Assembly: GCA_035628505.1 (NCBI GenBank) | Contig: DASPJR010000089.1 | Location: 1 to 50,251 of the forward strand | Direction of reading: 5' to 3' | Length of the DNA stretch: 50,251 nt | From: DASPJR01 sp035628505 | GTDB lineage: Bacteria; Planctomycetota; SZUA-567; H5-PLA8 | Shown here: one piece after another, positions 37,469 through 46,370 of the stretch | Layout of the letters: each line of letters begins with the position of its first letter | Numbering within the stretch: position 1 is the first letter of the stretch | Made by a program: the position numbers and the translations under genes | The notes under the pieces: model-generated | Seen by the model: only the letters and a program-made list of their open reading frames with translations | The model's database searches: none | Told to the model about the DNA's origin: nothing

Positions 37469-38512
37469 CTATACACATTGTAGACAGGTTCCAAAGTCGA
37501 TCCAGTGCATCAACAACCGCTCGGAGGGGAGGCTTTTGCGCCGGCTGCGGATCTTCTGTGTTAGAAGCTCCACCGCACGGCAGCCCAAGTCATACTCCGG
37601 CTCAACAAGCCCACTGATGCGCAGCGCTCCGCCCGGCATGCTCTCGCCGGCAAAACAGCACAGTGACACATCCTCAGGCACTCGCGTGCGTGTGCGCCAA
37701 AGCACGCGCACGAGCGGCGCAAACGACGTGATCCAGTATCCGATGATGGCGCTCGGCTTTTCTCGCACCATCCACGTGGTGATCAGCTGCTGCAGCGTCT
37801 CGAACGAGGGCTGCTCGCGTTCATGTGCAAAGACCAGGGGCGGCAGTTCCGCCTTCTCCATCGCGCGCAAATACCCACTGAGGCGATCGCGCACGCTGTA
37901 ATGCGCGTCCGCCAGCAGCGCGACATCGGGCTTGCTCCATCCGGTGCTCAGGTACGCGATACGACAGTGGCCCAGCGCCAGCAGCCGCTGCGTGAGTTCC
38001 TGTCCGGCGCCTAAGTTGTCGGTATAGACCGCGTCGTTTTTCTGCCGAACGTTCAGCCAGATTGTGGGAACGCCGTAGCTCTCGAGGGCGCGCACGAGCG
38101 CGTCCGGCACGCGGTGCGTGTAGTTCACCAGCAGCCCATCGACACAGCGCGTCCTGAACAGCGCCGGCGTCTTCGCTGGATCGGCAAACGCATCATCGGG
38201 GACCTTCACGATCTGCAGTTGCAGGCCGCGCTGCGCCAGCGCGTCGTAGATGCCATTCAGCAGTCCGCTCGGAAAATAGCTGCGGTGCTCGCTGGTGCTC
38301 ATGACGAGCGCAACCGCATTGAACCGGCCGGTCTGCATCGCCCGCGCCGACGTGTTTGGCAGATAGCCCAGCCGGTCGGCGAGCGCGCGAATCCGCCCGG
38401 CGAGTTCCTCGCTGATGCGGCCGGTTTTGTCCTTCCCATTCAGCACGCGCGACACGGTGCCGACGTTCACGCCCGCCTTTGCCGCAATGTCGGACAGAGT
38501 AATTCGCGCCAC
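37469..38512 (-). CDS. LacI-family transcriptional regulator
   Basis: A 347-residue LacI-type repressor: the N-terminal helix-turn-helix is ITLSDIAAKAGVNVGTVSRVLNGK, a hinge follows, and the periplasmic-binding-protein fold extends from about residue 62. It is divergent from the DUF1592-DUF1552 operon, with two operator-like sites (38581-38598 and 38606-38623) in the 207-base gap, so it probably represses that operon and itself. The effector is likely a sugar or related small molecule, but I cannot name it. The intergenic 37306-37468 downstream shows nothing else. Confidence 0.92.
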   Translation of the reverse strand: MARITLSDIAAKAGVNVGTVSRVLNGKDKTGRISEELAGRIRALADRLGYLPNTSARAMQTGRFNAVALVMSTSEHRSYFPSGLLNGIYDALAQRGLQLQIVKVPDDAFADPAKTPALFRTRCVDGLLVNYTHRVPDALVRALESYGVPTIWLNVRQKNDAVYTDNLGAGQELTQRLLALGHCRIAYLSTGWSKPDVALLADAHYSVRDRLSGYLRAMEKAELPPLVFAHEREQPSFETLQQLITTWMVREKPSAIIGYWITSFAPLVRVLWRTRTRVPEDVSLCCFAGESMPGGALRISGLVEPEYDLGCRAVELLTQKIRSRRKSLPSERLLMHWIDFGTCLQCV

Positions 38513-38580
38513 GAGCTTCCTCCCGGACTTGAGATCACACTACCGAATTCTGATAGCGCTTCAAGCAGCCTCTTCATAGG

Positions 38581-38598
38581 TGCACAATGGTTTGTGTG
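38581..38598. promoter_or_regulatory. Second, degenerate operator-like site
   Basis: TGCACAATGGTTTGTGTG matches the site at 38606-38623 in 13 of 18 positions, offset by 25 bases, but has TG instead of the central CG. The two sites together suggest cooperative binding. Confidence 0.5.
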
Positions 38599-38605
38599 CG
38601 CTGTA

Positions 38606-38623
38606 TGCACAAACGTTTGCGCA
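38606..38623. promoter_or_regulatory. LacI-family operator
   Basis: TGCACAAACGTTTGCGCA is an 18-base palindrome with one mismatched pair and the central AACGTT typical of LacI operators. It lies midway between the lacI-type gene and the DUF1592 gene. Confidence 0.75.
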
Positions 38624-38719
38624 TTTTTACCGATATTCGCTCACGCCTGGTGTAGTGACGTACATCCTGCCGCTGTTCGGCGGCCTGGAGCGTTGGCTTT
38701 ACAGGGGGGGGTATCGGAC

Positions 38720-41278
38720 ATGCGGAGCGGTGCGCATTCCTTGCTGCTGATCCTGTGCCTGGCGCCCGCCGCGCGCGCGGCGGATCAGACGCCCGTCGCC
38801 GTTCAGACAACTGCCGCTCCAACGGCTGCGAAGATGGATGAAAAACACCGCGCGTTTTTCGCTTCGTACTGCACCGCCTGCCACAATGAGGAAAAGAAGA
38901 AAGGTCAGGTCCGTCTCGACAACCTTTCGTTCACGCTAGATTCCATGCAGACCGCCGAGGCCTGGCAGAAAGTCCTGAATGTCATCAACAAAGGTGACAT
39001 GCCGCCGGAGGGCTCGAAGTTTCCAGCCGAGCCGGAGAAAGCGGCCTTCCTCGAAGCGCTCTCCGTCGAGCTCGTCAAAGCGCGCAAGTTACTTGGCGAT
39101 CAGCACGGCAAGATTACGATGCGGCGCCTGAACCGCCGCGAGTACGCCAATACGCTGCGCGAACTGCTCGGCGTCGAGATCGATGTGCGCGACCTGCCGA
39201 GCGACAGCGGCGCGGGAGCGTTCGATACGTTCGGCGCGTCGTTGTTCTTCTCGCAGGACCAGTTTGAGCGCTACCTCGAACTCGGCCGACGCGCCCTCGA
39301 TGAGGCCCTGGTTGAAGGCGGCCAGCCCGAGCGCAAGAAGGTTCGGCGCGAAACCGAGATCGATGCTAATCGCGAAGTGCGGCACGGCCTCCATCAGGAG
39401 TTACTCGCACCGTATCGGCGCGCCAAGGCATGGAAGGCTTCGAATGGAAAATCGGCGCGTGAATTCGGCTTCACGGACGATGCCGATGCGAAATTCAAGC
39501 TCGGCGAGTACGAGGCATACGGGGCGACGTACGCGCAATACCTCGCCATGCCGTATTCAGACACTGGGTCATTCCTCTGCATCTACCGGCCCCGGCCCTA
39601 TGAAAGCATCGAAATTCCGAAAGACGCGCCCGCCGGCCGTTACCTCCTGCGGATCCGCACCGGCAAAGTGGATGGCGCGCCGGAGGGCCGCGCGTTCATG
39701 GAACTGCGTTTGAACAACGCGATCAACAAGCGCGACTCTGCGCTGATCGACACGTACCAGGTCAGTGCATCCGTCAAGCAGCCGCAGGTTATCGAAATCC
39801 CGGTCCAGATCACAAAGTCAGGCTGCCGCTCGTTCCTGCTGCGTGAAAAACGCCATGCCCACGAGTCCGCCGAAAGCGCAAGCTTCCACGAGCATAAAAA
39901 CCGGACCGGCGTCGCGCCCGATCCGGCGCTGTGGATCGACTGGGTCGAGTGGGAGGGGCCGATCTTTGAGCAGTGGCCCTCCGCCGCGCAGCAGCGGCTC
40001 TTCTTTAAAGGCGAGCCGCCGGCAACAAACGACGAGTCGTACGCGCGGGAGGTCATCATCCGCTTCGCCGAGCGGGCGTTCCGCGGCAAGGCGGCTCAGC
40101 CGCAGTTTATTGAGAAACTCGTGCGGCTCTACCGTGCGCGCCGGGCGGCCGGTGAGAACTTCATGCAGGCGCTCAAAGAGCCGCTCGCGGTCGTGCTGGC
40201 CTCGCCGAGTTTCCTGTATCTCGCTGAGCCCCTCGGGACCCAGACGCGCCGCGAGCTTAGCGATTTAGAACTGGCCGTCCGCCTGAGCTACTTTCTCTGG
40301 AGCGCGCCGCCCGACGATGAATTGCTGACGCTCGCCAAGGACCAGCGGCTCAAAACGCCGGAAATGCAGCGTGCGCAGGTCGATCGCATGCTCAACGACA
40401 AGCGCGCGCGCGATCTGGTGCGTGGCTTCGTCCATCAGTGGCTCGACCTGGAACGCCTCAACTTCTTCCGCTTTAACTTCAAGCGCTATCCGACGTTTGA
40501 CGAGCCGACCAAGATCTACTCGGGCGAGGAAGTGTATGAGACCGTCCAGACGCTGCTGCAAGAGAACCTCAGTCTGTCGCACCTGCTCGCGTCCGACTTT
40601 GTCGTCATTAACGGCTTGCTCGCTAACCACTATGGCATTCCCGGGGTGAAGGGCGACAAGTTCCGCAAAATAACGCTGCCGCCAGACAGTCCGCGTGGCG
40701 GGCTGCTCGGGATGGCGGCGATCCTGGCGATGGGATCGAACGGCGAGATCACCTCTCCGGTCGAGCGCGGCGCGTTCGTCCTGCGGAAAGTCCTGAATGA
40801 CCCGCCGCCGCCCGCGCCCGCTGGAATTCCGCAACTCAGCCGCGTCCCTGCCGATTTATCGCCGCGCGAGCGCCTGGTCCTGCATCAGGAACAGGCGCAG
40901 TGCGCACATTGCCATCGCAAAATCGATCCACTCGGTTTTGGCTTGGAGAACTTCGATGCCGCGGGCGTATGGCGAAACACCGAGCGGTACAAAAAGGGTA
41001 AGGAACTGAAAGACTGGGAGATCGACGCCTCCGGCAACGTCCCCGATGGCGTGTCGTTCCGTGACTTCTTCGAGTACCGCGCGCTCTTGAAAGAGCGCAA
41101 AGAGAAGTTCGCGCGCGGCTTCACCGAGGCACTCATCGCTTATGCCCTCGGCCGGCCGTTCGGTTTCTCCGATGATGACCTTGCGAGCGAGGTCATGAAC
41201 AAAGCTCGCGCCGACGACTTTAAGATCCGCTCTTTCATTCACGCCATTGTTCAGAGCCAGGCATTCAGCCGAAAGTGA
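38720..41278 (+). CDS. Secreted DUF1592/DUF1588 multidomain c-type cytochrome protein
   Basis: An 852-residue exported protein of the planctomycete/acidobacterial DUF1592 group. A signal peptide covers residues 1-21 (LLLILCLAPAARA). Two haem-c motifs are visible: CTACH (51-55, at the head of the cytochrome-like domain) and CAHCH (728-732, in the C-terminal HRKIDPLGFGLENFD DUF1588 block). In between are a DUF1587-like block (RRLNRREYANTLRELLG), a carbohydrate-binding-like section (about 290-400) and DUF1595/DUF1592 (ELAVRLSYFLWSAPPDDEL). A DUF1585-like end follows. The family is linked by inference to breakdown of complex carbohydrates outside the cell. The start is ATG 38720, after a G-rich site. 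The DUF1552 gene follows seven bases after the stop. Confidence 0.92.
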   Translation: MRSGAHSLLLILCLAPAARAADQTPVAVQTTAAPTAAKMDEKHRAFFASYCTACHNEEKKKGQVRLDNLSFTLDSMQTAEAWQKVLNVINKGDMPPEGSKFPAEPEKAAFLEALSVELVKARKLLGDQHGKITMRRLNRREYANTLRELLGVEIDVRDLPSDSGAGAFDTFGASLFFSQDQFERYLELGRRALDEALVEGGQPERKKVRRETEIDANREVRHGLHQELLAPYRRAKAWKASNGKSAREFGFTDDADAKFKLGEYEAYGATYAQYLAMPYSDTGSFLCIYRPRPYESIEIPKDAPAGRYLLRIRTGKVDGAPEGRAFMELRLNNAINKRDSALIDTYQVSASVKQPQVIEIPVQITKSGCRSFLLREKRHAHESAESASFHEHKNRTGVAPDPALWIDWVEWEGPIFEQWPSAAQQRLFFKGEPPATNDESYAREVIIRFAERAFRGKAAQPQFIEKLVRLYRARRAAGENFMQALKEPLAVVLASPSFLYLAEPLGTQTRRELSDLELAVRLSYFLWSAPPDDELLTLAKDQRLKTPEMQRAQVDRMLNDKRARDLVRGFVHQWLDLERLNFFRFNFKRYPTFDEPTKIYSGEEVYETVQTLLQENLSLSHLLASDFVVINGLLANHYGIPGVKGDKFRKITLPPDSPRGGLLGMAAILAMGSNGEITSPVERGAFVLRKVLNDPPPPAPAGIPQLSRVPADLSPRERLVLHQEQAQCAHCHRKIDPLGFGLENFDAAGVWRNTERYKKGKELKDWEIDASGNVPDGVSFRDFFEYRALLKERKEKFARGFTEALIAYALGRPFGFSDDDLASEVMNKARADDFKIRSFIHAIVQSQAFSRK

Positions 41279-41285
41279 GGGTACT

Positions 41286-42575
41286 ATGGGACTGATCAAG
41301 AAATCGCGACGGGCATTCCTGCAGACGGCCGGAACTGTTATCGCCTTGCCGATACTGGAGTCACTCGCGTTCCGCGGGAAAGCGTTCGCCGCTGAGGCGC
41401 CGAAGCCGGCGAAACGGATGGTCTTTCTCACGTTTGGTTGGGGCGTGACGAATGAAACGTGGTTCCCGCGTCTCGATGATACCGGACGCGACTATACGGT
41501 GCCGCCCGGCCTGCAGCCGCTGCTGGCGCACAAGAAAGATTTCACGATCATTCAAAACCTCACCAATAAATACGCTGACGACGGCCATTGGGGCAGCACG
41601 TTTTACCTCACCGGCGCCAACCGTTACGCCCAGCCGGGACAAACCTTTCACAATACCGTCTCGGCCGACCAGGTTGCCGCGGAGCAGTTCGGGAAGGAGA
41701 CGCGCTTCGCGTCGCTGCAACTCGGGTGCGAGAACGCAATCGATTCGGGGCACGGCATCGGCCTTTCACTGGCGTGGGACCGCCGCGGCAAGCCGCTGCC
41801 CGGCTTGGACAATCCGATCCTTGCATACCATCGCCTGTTTTCCGATGAGTCCACCTCAATCGCCGAACGGCAGCAGCAGCTCCAGCAGAAGCGCAGCGTG
41901 TTGGACGCAGTGCTTGAAGATGCCAGGTCGCTGAAGAACGGCCTGAACCGCGCCGACACTGACAAGTTGGACGAGTACTACCAGTCGATTCGCGACGTCG
42001 AGACGCGCATTGCGAAAGACGAAAAATGGATGTCGATCCCGAAAGCAAAGCCGGCTGAAATCATGACCGAGCCGGATAAAAGCGTCGCCGGCTACGAAGA
42101 GATCAAGGTGATGTACGATCTGATGATCGCCGCGTTCCGGACCGACGCCACACGCGTGATTACGTACCGCCAGCCAGTGCGCAGCTTATTGAAGAGCCTG
42201 GGCGTGCGCGTCTCGTCGCATGATATGAGTCACTACGCGCCGGGCGAGCGCATGGAAGCTTCGCAGATTCGCGATCAAAAACAGTCCGAACTGCTCAGTT
42301 ATTTTATCGAACGGCTCAAGAACACGCGCGAAGCCGACGGCAGCACGCTTTTCGACAACACTGTCGTGACGTACGGAAGCAACATCCGCACCGTCCATTC
42401 GCTCGACAACTGCCCCACGATCGTGAGCGGGCGCGCCGCCGGCGTGCAGCTCGGGCAACACGTGGTCCTGCCGCAGAAGAACACGCCGCTGTGCAATCTG
42501 TGGCTGACGCTGCTGCAGGGCGTAGGCGTGAACGCAAAATCACACGGCGACAGCACCGGCACGCTGGCGATCTAA
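41286..42575 (+). CDS. Tat-exported DUF1552 protein
   Basis: A 429-residue DUF1552 family protein, the usual partner of DUF1592 proteins. The N-terminus MGLIKKSRRAFLQTAG is a twin-arginine signal (RR at 8-9), so it is exported folded, perhaps with a cofactor. The body (RMVFLTFGWGVTNETWFPR, HWGSTFYLTGANRY) resembles the alkaline-phosphatase-like DUF1501/DUF1552 fold. GAGGG precedes the ATG. It is probably translated with the upstream gene and controlled by the same LacI-type regulator. The substrate is unknown; the family has no solid biochemistry that I know of. Confidence 0.92.
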   Translation: MGLIKKSRRAFLQTAGTVIALPILESLAFRGKAFAAEAPKPAKRMVFLTFGWGVTNETWFPRLDDTGRDYTVPPGLQPLLAHKKDFTIIQNLTNKYADDGHWGSTFYLTGANRYAQPGQTFHNTVSADQVAAEQFGKETRFASLQLGCENAIDSGHGIGLSLAWDRRGKPLPGLDNPILAYHRLFSDESTSIAERQQQLQQKRSVLDAVLEDARSLKNGLNRADTDKLDEYYQSIRDVETRIAKDEKWMSIPKAKPAEIMTEPDKSVAGYEEIKVMYDLMIAAFRTDATRVITYRQPVRSLLKSLGVRVSSHDMSHYAPGERMEASQIRDQKQSELLSYFIERLKNTREADGSTLFDNTVVTYGSNIRTVHSLDNCPTIVSGRAAGVQLGQHVVLPQKNTPLCNLWLTLLQGVGVNAKSHGDSTGTLAI

Positions 42576-42661
42576 GTAACGCAAAACGTTTCATCGAGAG
42601 AGGGGAGTCGCGGCCGTGAGATCGTGTCTTGTTATAGAAAGTTCGTGGCGACCGCCTGCGC

Positions 42662-43120
42662 TTAAGCGATGAAAGTTGCGAACTCATTCCGGTCGGCGGT
42701 GATCCATTGCTCATCAGCCCAGTCGTTTCGATAACCGATGCTGATAAGCGGAAATCTTCTGCGTTCCGCGTATCGACGAACTTCACGGGCAAAAACGGTC
42801 GAAAAGTTGTGGCCGTACACCGCAATGAAACGCCGTTCGGCATTGTCAGAACAGGAATTCGCCGGCCCCGTTGAAAACTGAAGACACGGATCGAGCACGA
42901 TCTCCGGCTCAACTCCCGTAGCGGCTTTTACGAGCAATTGAGAATTCAAATCGCGCACTGAGATAGATTCAAAGGTCCGCAATTTCTCCGCCCACGAATT
43001 CTTCCAATCCACGCGGCAGGATAGTTCCCGAAGCTGCCGGCATACGACATCAGGCGCTGTGCCCGAACCCCTTCCAGGTTTGCCGCAGATATTTGAGGCA
43101 TGCCGGTGGTCTTCGTCCAT
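42662..43120 (-). pseudogene. Fragment of a polysaccharide pyruvyl transferase
   Basis: A 152-residue frame that resembles only the middle of polysaccharide pyruvyl transferases (CsaB/WcaK-like, normally 300-400 residues): AEKLRTFESISVRDLNSQLL, VLDPCLQF, RFIAVYGHNFS and FPLISIGYRNDWADEQW. It stops at residue 152 (EFATFIA), just before the position where the C-terminal catalytic half would continue, and lacks the N-terminal domain. The first 45 residues have no homology by eye. No other capsule or exopolysaccharide gene is nearby, so it is likely a relic. Confidence 0.65.
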
Positions 43121-43262
43121 TACCTACTATAAGTGCACATTTGCATATTCGCGCGCACGAAAGTGACCTCTGCAAGGGCATGGAGCTGGCTCTCGCTTTT
43201 CAGCACGGCATTCGGTAGAGTTAAGTTAGCAACAGGGACACGTACTCGAGTGAGGATTCACG

Positions 43263-44750
43263 GTGACCCCCACTGAAAAATGCAGTACCGGCATTCACGG
43301 ACTCGACGATATTCTCGGCGGCGGCTTGCGCCGTAACCGCATGTATCTGCTGGAGGGAAGCCCCGGCGCGGGCAAGACCACCACGGCGCTGCAGCTTCTG
43401 CAGGAAGGCGTGCGGCGCGGTGAAAAAGTTCTTTATGTCACGCTTTCAGAAACGAAAGGTGAGCTGGAGGAGGTGGCCCGCTCGCACGGCTGGAATCTGG
43501 AAAAGCTCGATATCGTCGACCTCTCCGCCGTCGAGAGTATATCGAAAACCGAAAACACGCTCTTTCACCCCTCCGAAGTTGAGCTCAATAATCTGGCACG
43601 GCTTTTATTGGATAAGATGCATCAGGTCCGGCCCTCACTGATGGTTTTGGATTCGCTTTCCGAAATGCGCATGATGGCGCAGAGTCCGCTGCGCTACCGG
43701 CGCCAGATACTCAGTTTCAAGCAACAGTTTTCTGCGGCTAATTGCACAGTCCTCCTGCTGGACGATAAGATCTCGCTAACGGACGACAACCAGGTCCAGA
43801 GCATCGTCCACGGCATCATTACTCTGACGAGCGCGCCCATGAGATACGGTGTGCTGCGGCGCTATTTGACCGTCACCAAACTGCGTGGCGTGCGTTACCG
43901 TGAAGGCAACCATGACTATGTGATTCAAACGGGCGGTCTGCGCGTCTTCCCGCGTCTTGTGGCATCCGAACACATTTCAAAGTTCAGCAAGCAGCCGCAG
44001 TCCAGCGGAAACGACGAACTGGATAAGTTGCTGGGGGGCGGATTCGACAGCGGAACCAGCAACCTTCTTATGGGCCCCGCAGGTAGCGGGAAGTCAACCA
44101 TCGCAAGCATGTTTGCCTTTGCTGCGGCCGAGCGTGGTGATCACGTGCTGTACTACGCCTTCGACGAAAATGCCGCGACCTTGTTGCAGCGCACCATTGA
44201 GATGGGCATCAGCTTCGAGCCGCACGTTCAGAGCGGCCGGATTCGCGTTGAACAGATCGATCCGGCGGAAATCGCGCCTGGTGAGCTGGCGCACAGAATT
44301 CTTTCATCCGTCGAGGTAGATAAAACGCGTGTAGTGATCCTGGACAGCTTGAACGGTTATGTCACCGCGATGCCAGACGAGGATTACCTGACGCTTCATC
44401 TGCATGAACTCACGAGTTATCTGAGCCACAAAGGTGCCATGACGATCATGGTGATGGCCCAGCACGGGCTGGTCGCTTCGAACATGAGCGCCCCCGTGGA
44501 TGTCAGTTATCTGGCCGATACCGTTGTCCTGCTGCGCTTCTTTGAGGCGCTCGGTGCAGTGCGTAAGGCGATCTCAGTCATAAAGAAGCGCAGCGGAAGT
44601 CATGAAACGACGATTCGCGAGCTCAAGATGACGGAGAAGGGAATTGTCCTGGGACAGCCACTTACCGAGTTCGAAGGCGTTCTCTCGGGCACTCCGAAGT
44701 TCAAAGGAAGCTCGGATAAAATCATTGGCATCGATAAAAAAAGCACCTGA
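43263..44750 (+). CDS. KaiC-like double-domain RecA-type ATPase
   Basis: A 495-residue protein with two tandem KaiC domains. Walker A motifs are GSPGAGKTT (32-40) and GPAGSGKST (271-279); the CI and CII domains begin STGIHGLDDILGGGL and GNDELDKLLGGGF. At the place of the cyanobacterial KaiC phosphosites (S431, T432) this protein has Ser415-Tyr416 (VDVSYLADTVVLL), so a two-step clock cycle is unlikely as such. KaiA and KaiB are not present in the window. The next gene is a hybrid kinase three bases downstream, so it probably serves in a two-component pathway, as in non-cyanobacterial KaiC operons. The start is GTG. Confidence 0.9.
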   Translation: MTPTEKCSTGIHGLDDILGGGLRRNRMYLLEGSPGAGKTTTALQLLQEGVRRGEKVLYVTLSETKGELEEVARSHGWNLEKLDIVDLSAVESISKTENTLFHPSEVELNNLARLLLDKMHQVRPSLMVLDSLSEMRMMAQSPLRYRRQILSFKQQFSAANCTVLLLDDKISLTDDNQVQSIVHGIITLTSAPMRYGVLRRYLTVTKLRGVRYREGNHDYVIQTGGLRVFPRLVASEHISKFSKQPQSSGNDELDKLLGGGFDSGTSNLLMGPAGSGKSTIASMFAFAAAERGDHVLYYAFDENAATLLQRTIEMGISFEPHVQSGRIRVEQIDPAEIAPGELAHRILSSVEVDKTRVVILDSLNGYVTAMPDEDYLTLHLHELTSYLSHKGAMTIMVMAQHGLVASNMSAPVDVSYLADTVVLLRFFEALGAVRKAISVIKKRSGSHETTIRELKMTEKGIVLGQPLTEFEGVLSGTPKFKGSSDKIIGIDKKST

Positions 44751-44753
44751 GAC

Positions 44754-46292
44754 ATGTCAGACCACAGCATGGATGCGATCATCGTCAGCCCCAGCGCTGC
44801 CGATGCTCAACTCACCCGGCTCCTTTTAAATGATGCTGGAATTGCAGCGAGCGAAGCCGTTGCCGTCCGGGACGTTGTTGTGTGCCTTCCCGATCAGGCG
44901 GGCTGCGCGATCGTCGTTGAGGAAGCGCTGAACCAGGACGCTGTAGACGCCCTTTCGGACGTATTGCGCCGCCAGCCGGCCTGGTGCGATTTTCCGCTGA
45001 TCATCATTTCAGGCGAATCGGAAGGAACCGCGTCGCTCATCGACCAGCTTTTCCCCTACTCAGGAAACCTGACCCTTCTGACGCGGCCGCTGAGTCCCAG
45101 CACGCTTATTTCGGCGGTTCGGGTGGCCTTGCGCGCCCGCTCCCGGCAGTACCAGGTTCGAGACCTGCTGCAGCAGCGCGAGGACTCAATGCGCCGGCGC
45201 GATGAATTCCTGGCCATGCTCGCGCACGAACTGCGCAATCCGCTGGCGCCAATCCGCAATGCAGCTCACGTGATGAACGCGCTGGGCATCGACGATCCGG
45301 TCTTCAACCGCGCGCGCGCACTGATCGAAAAACAGGTCGTGCACATGTCGCGGCTGGTCAATGATCTTCTGGACGTTTCGCGGCTGGAGCTCGGAAAGGT
45401 TCAGCTTCAAAAGCAGATTATCGCCTTGAACAGCGCGGTGAGCTCCGCTGTTGAGAGTTGCGGATCGCTGATCCATGAGCGCGGGCACACCATTACGCTT
45501 CAGCTTGCTTCCGGCCCGCTGTACATCGAGGGCGACAGTGTCCGTGTCGAACAGATCATTTCCAATCTGATTACGAACGCAGCAAAATACACTCCGCGCA
45601 ACGGCAGGATTATCGTCTCAACCGAACAATGCGAAGGCCAGGCTGTGCTATACGTGGAAGACAATGGGGTCGGAATTTCAGCGGGTCTGGAGCAGGGGAT
45701 TTTCGATCTGTTCCGGCAGGACGATCGCACGCTCGCGCGCTCAGAGGGCGGGCTGGGCATTGGACTGACGGTAGTCAAGCGTCTGGTGGAGCTGCATCAC
45801 GGAACCATCGAGGCGCAGAGCCTGGGTCCCAACAAAGGCGCTCGCTTCACCGTTAAACTGCCGCTTGCCCCGGAGCCGATCCCGAAAGCGGCCTCGCCAT
45901 TTAAGGCTGAGCGGGACTCCCGAAGCAGTCGCATTCTGGTGATTGAAGACAACGTGGACATCCGCGATTCACTCGAGCTCCTGCTCAGGTTGTGGGGACA
46001 CGAAGTTCACTTTGCTGAAACCGGCCCTGAAGGCGTGAGGCTGGCCAGCGAACTCAAACCTGAAATCGCGGTCGTTGACATCGGCCTGCCGGGCTTGACT
46101 GGTTACGAGGTGGCGCGCCACATACGGCAATCCGCGCAAAATTGGACCTGCAAGCCAAAGCTGATCGCAATGACGGGCTACGGGCAGAAGTCGGACATCG
46201 TGGCGGCACGGGAAGCCGGCTTTGACGCTCATCTTTTGAAGCCTGTTGAACCTGAGCGGCTGAAGGCTATTTTGTCGATGCGAGTGGAATAG
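44754..46292 (+). CDS. Hybrid histidine kinase with N-terminal pseudo-receiver and C-terminal receiver
   Basis: A 512-residue soluble kinase. Residues 1-130 look like a receiver domain without clear acidic pocket (IIVSPSAADAQLTRLLLND), that is a pseudo-receiver. HisKA has the phosphate-accepting H158 (AHELRNPLAPIRNA). HATPase covers about 260-370 (NLITNAAKYTPRNG, VEDNGVGIS, GGLGIGLTVVKRLVELHHG). The C-terminal receiver (about 392-510) has D442 (VVDIGLPG) and K at LLKPVEPERL. No membrane helix, so it senses a cytoplasmic partner, most likely the KaiC-like ATPase whose gene ends three bases earlier. It converges with pyrG. Confidence 0.93.
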   Translation: MSDHSMDAIIVSPSAADAQLTRLLLNDAGIAASEAVAVRDVVVCLPDQAGCAIVVEEALNQDAVDALSDVLRRQPAWCDFPLIIISGESEGTASLIDQLFPYSGNLTLLTRPLSPSTLISAVRVALRARSRQYQVRDLLQQREDSMRRRDEFLAMLAHELRNPLAPIRNAAHVMNALGIDDPVFNRARALIEKQVVHMSRLVNDLLDVSRLELGKVQLQKQIIALNSAVSSAVESCGSLIHERGHTITLQLASGPLYIEGDSVRVEQIISNLITNAAKYTPRNGRIIVSTEQCEGQAVLYVEDNGVGISAGLEQGIFDLFRQDDRTLARSEGGLGIGLTVVKRLVELHHGTIEAQSLGPNKGARFTVKLPLAPEPIPKAASPFKAERDSRSSRILVIEDNVDIRDSLELLLRLWGHEVHFAETGPEGVRLASELKPEIAVVDIGLPGLTGYEVARHIRQSAQNWTCKPKLIAMTGYGQKSDIVAAREAGFDAHLLKPVEPERLKAILSMRVE

Positions 46293-46370
46293 AATCAAGA
46301 CGCCGCTGCGGCCTCGCTCGTACGGGACGCGCCGCAGCCCGATATGCCCGCGCGCGTTCAACAGAAAAGA

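Noticed and set aside
38114..38719. Upstream extension of the DUF1592 frame over the LacI-type gene
   Set aside because: The in-frame extension lies opposite the lacI-type gene and has no homology; a signal peptide starts at ATG 38720.
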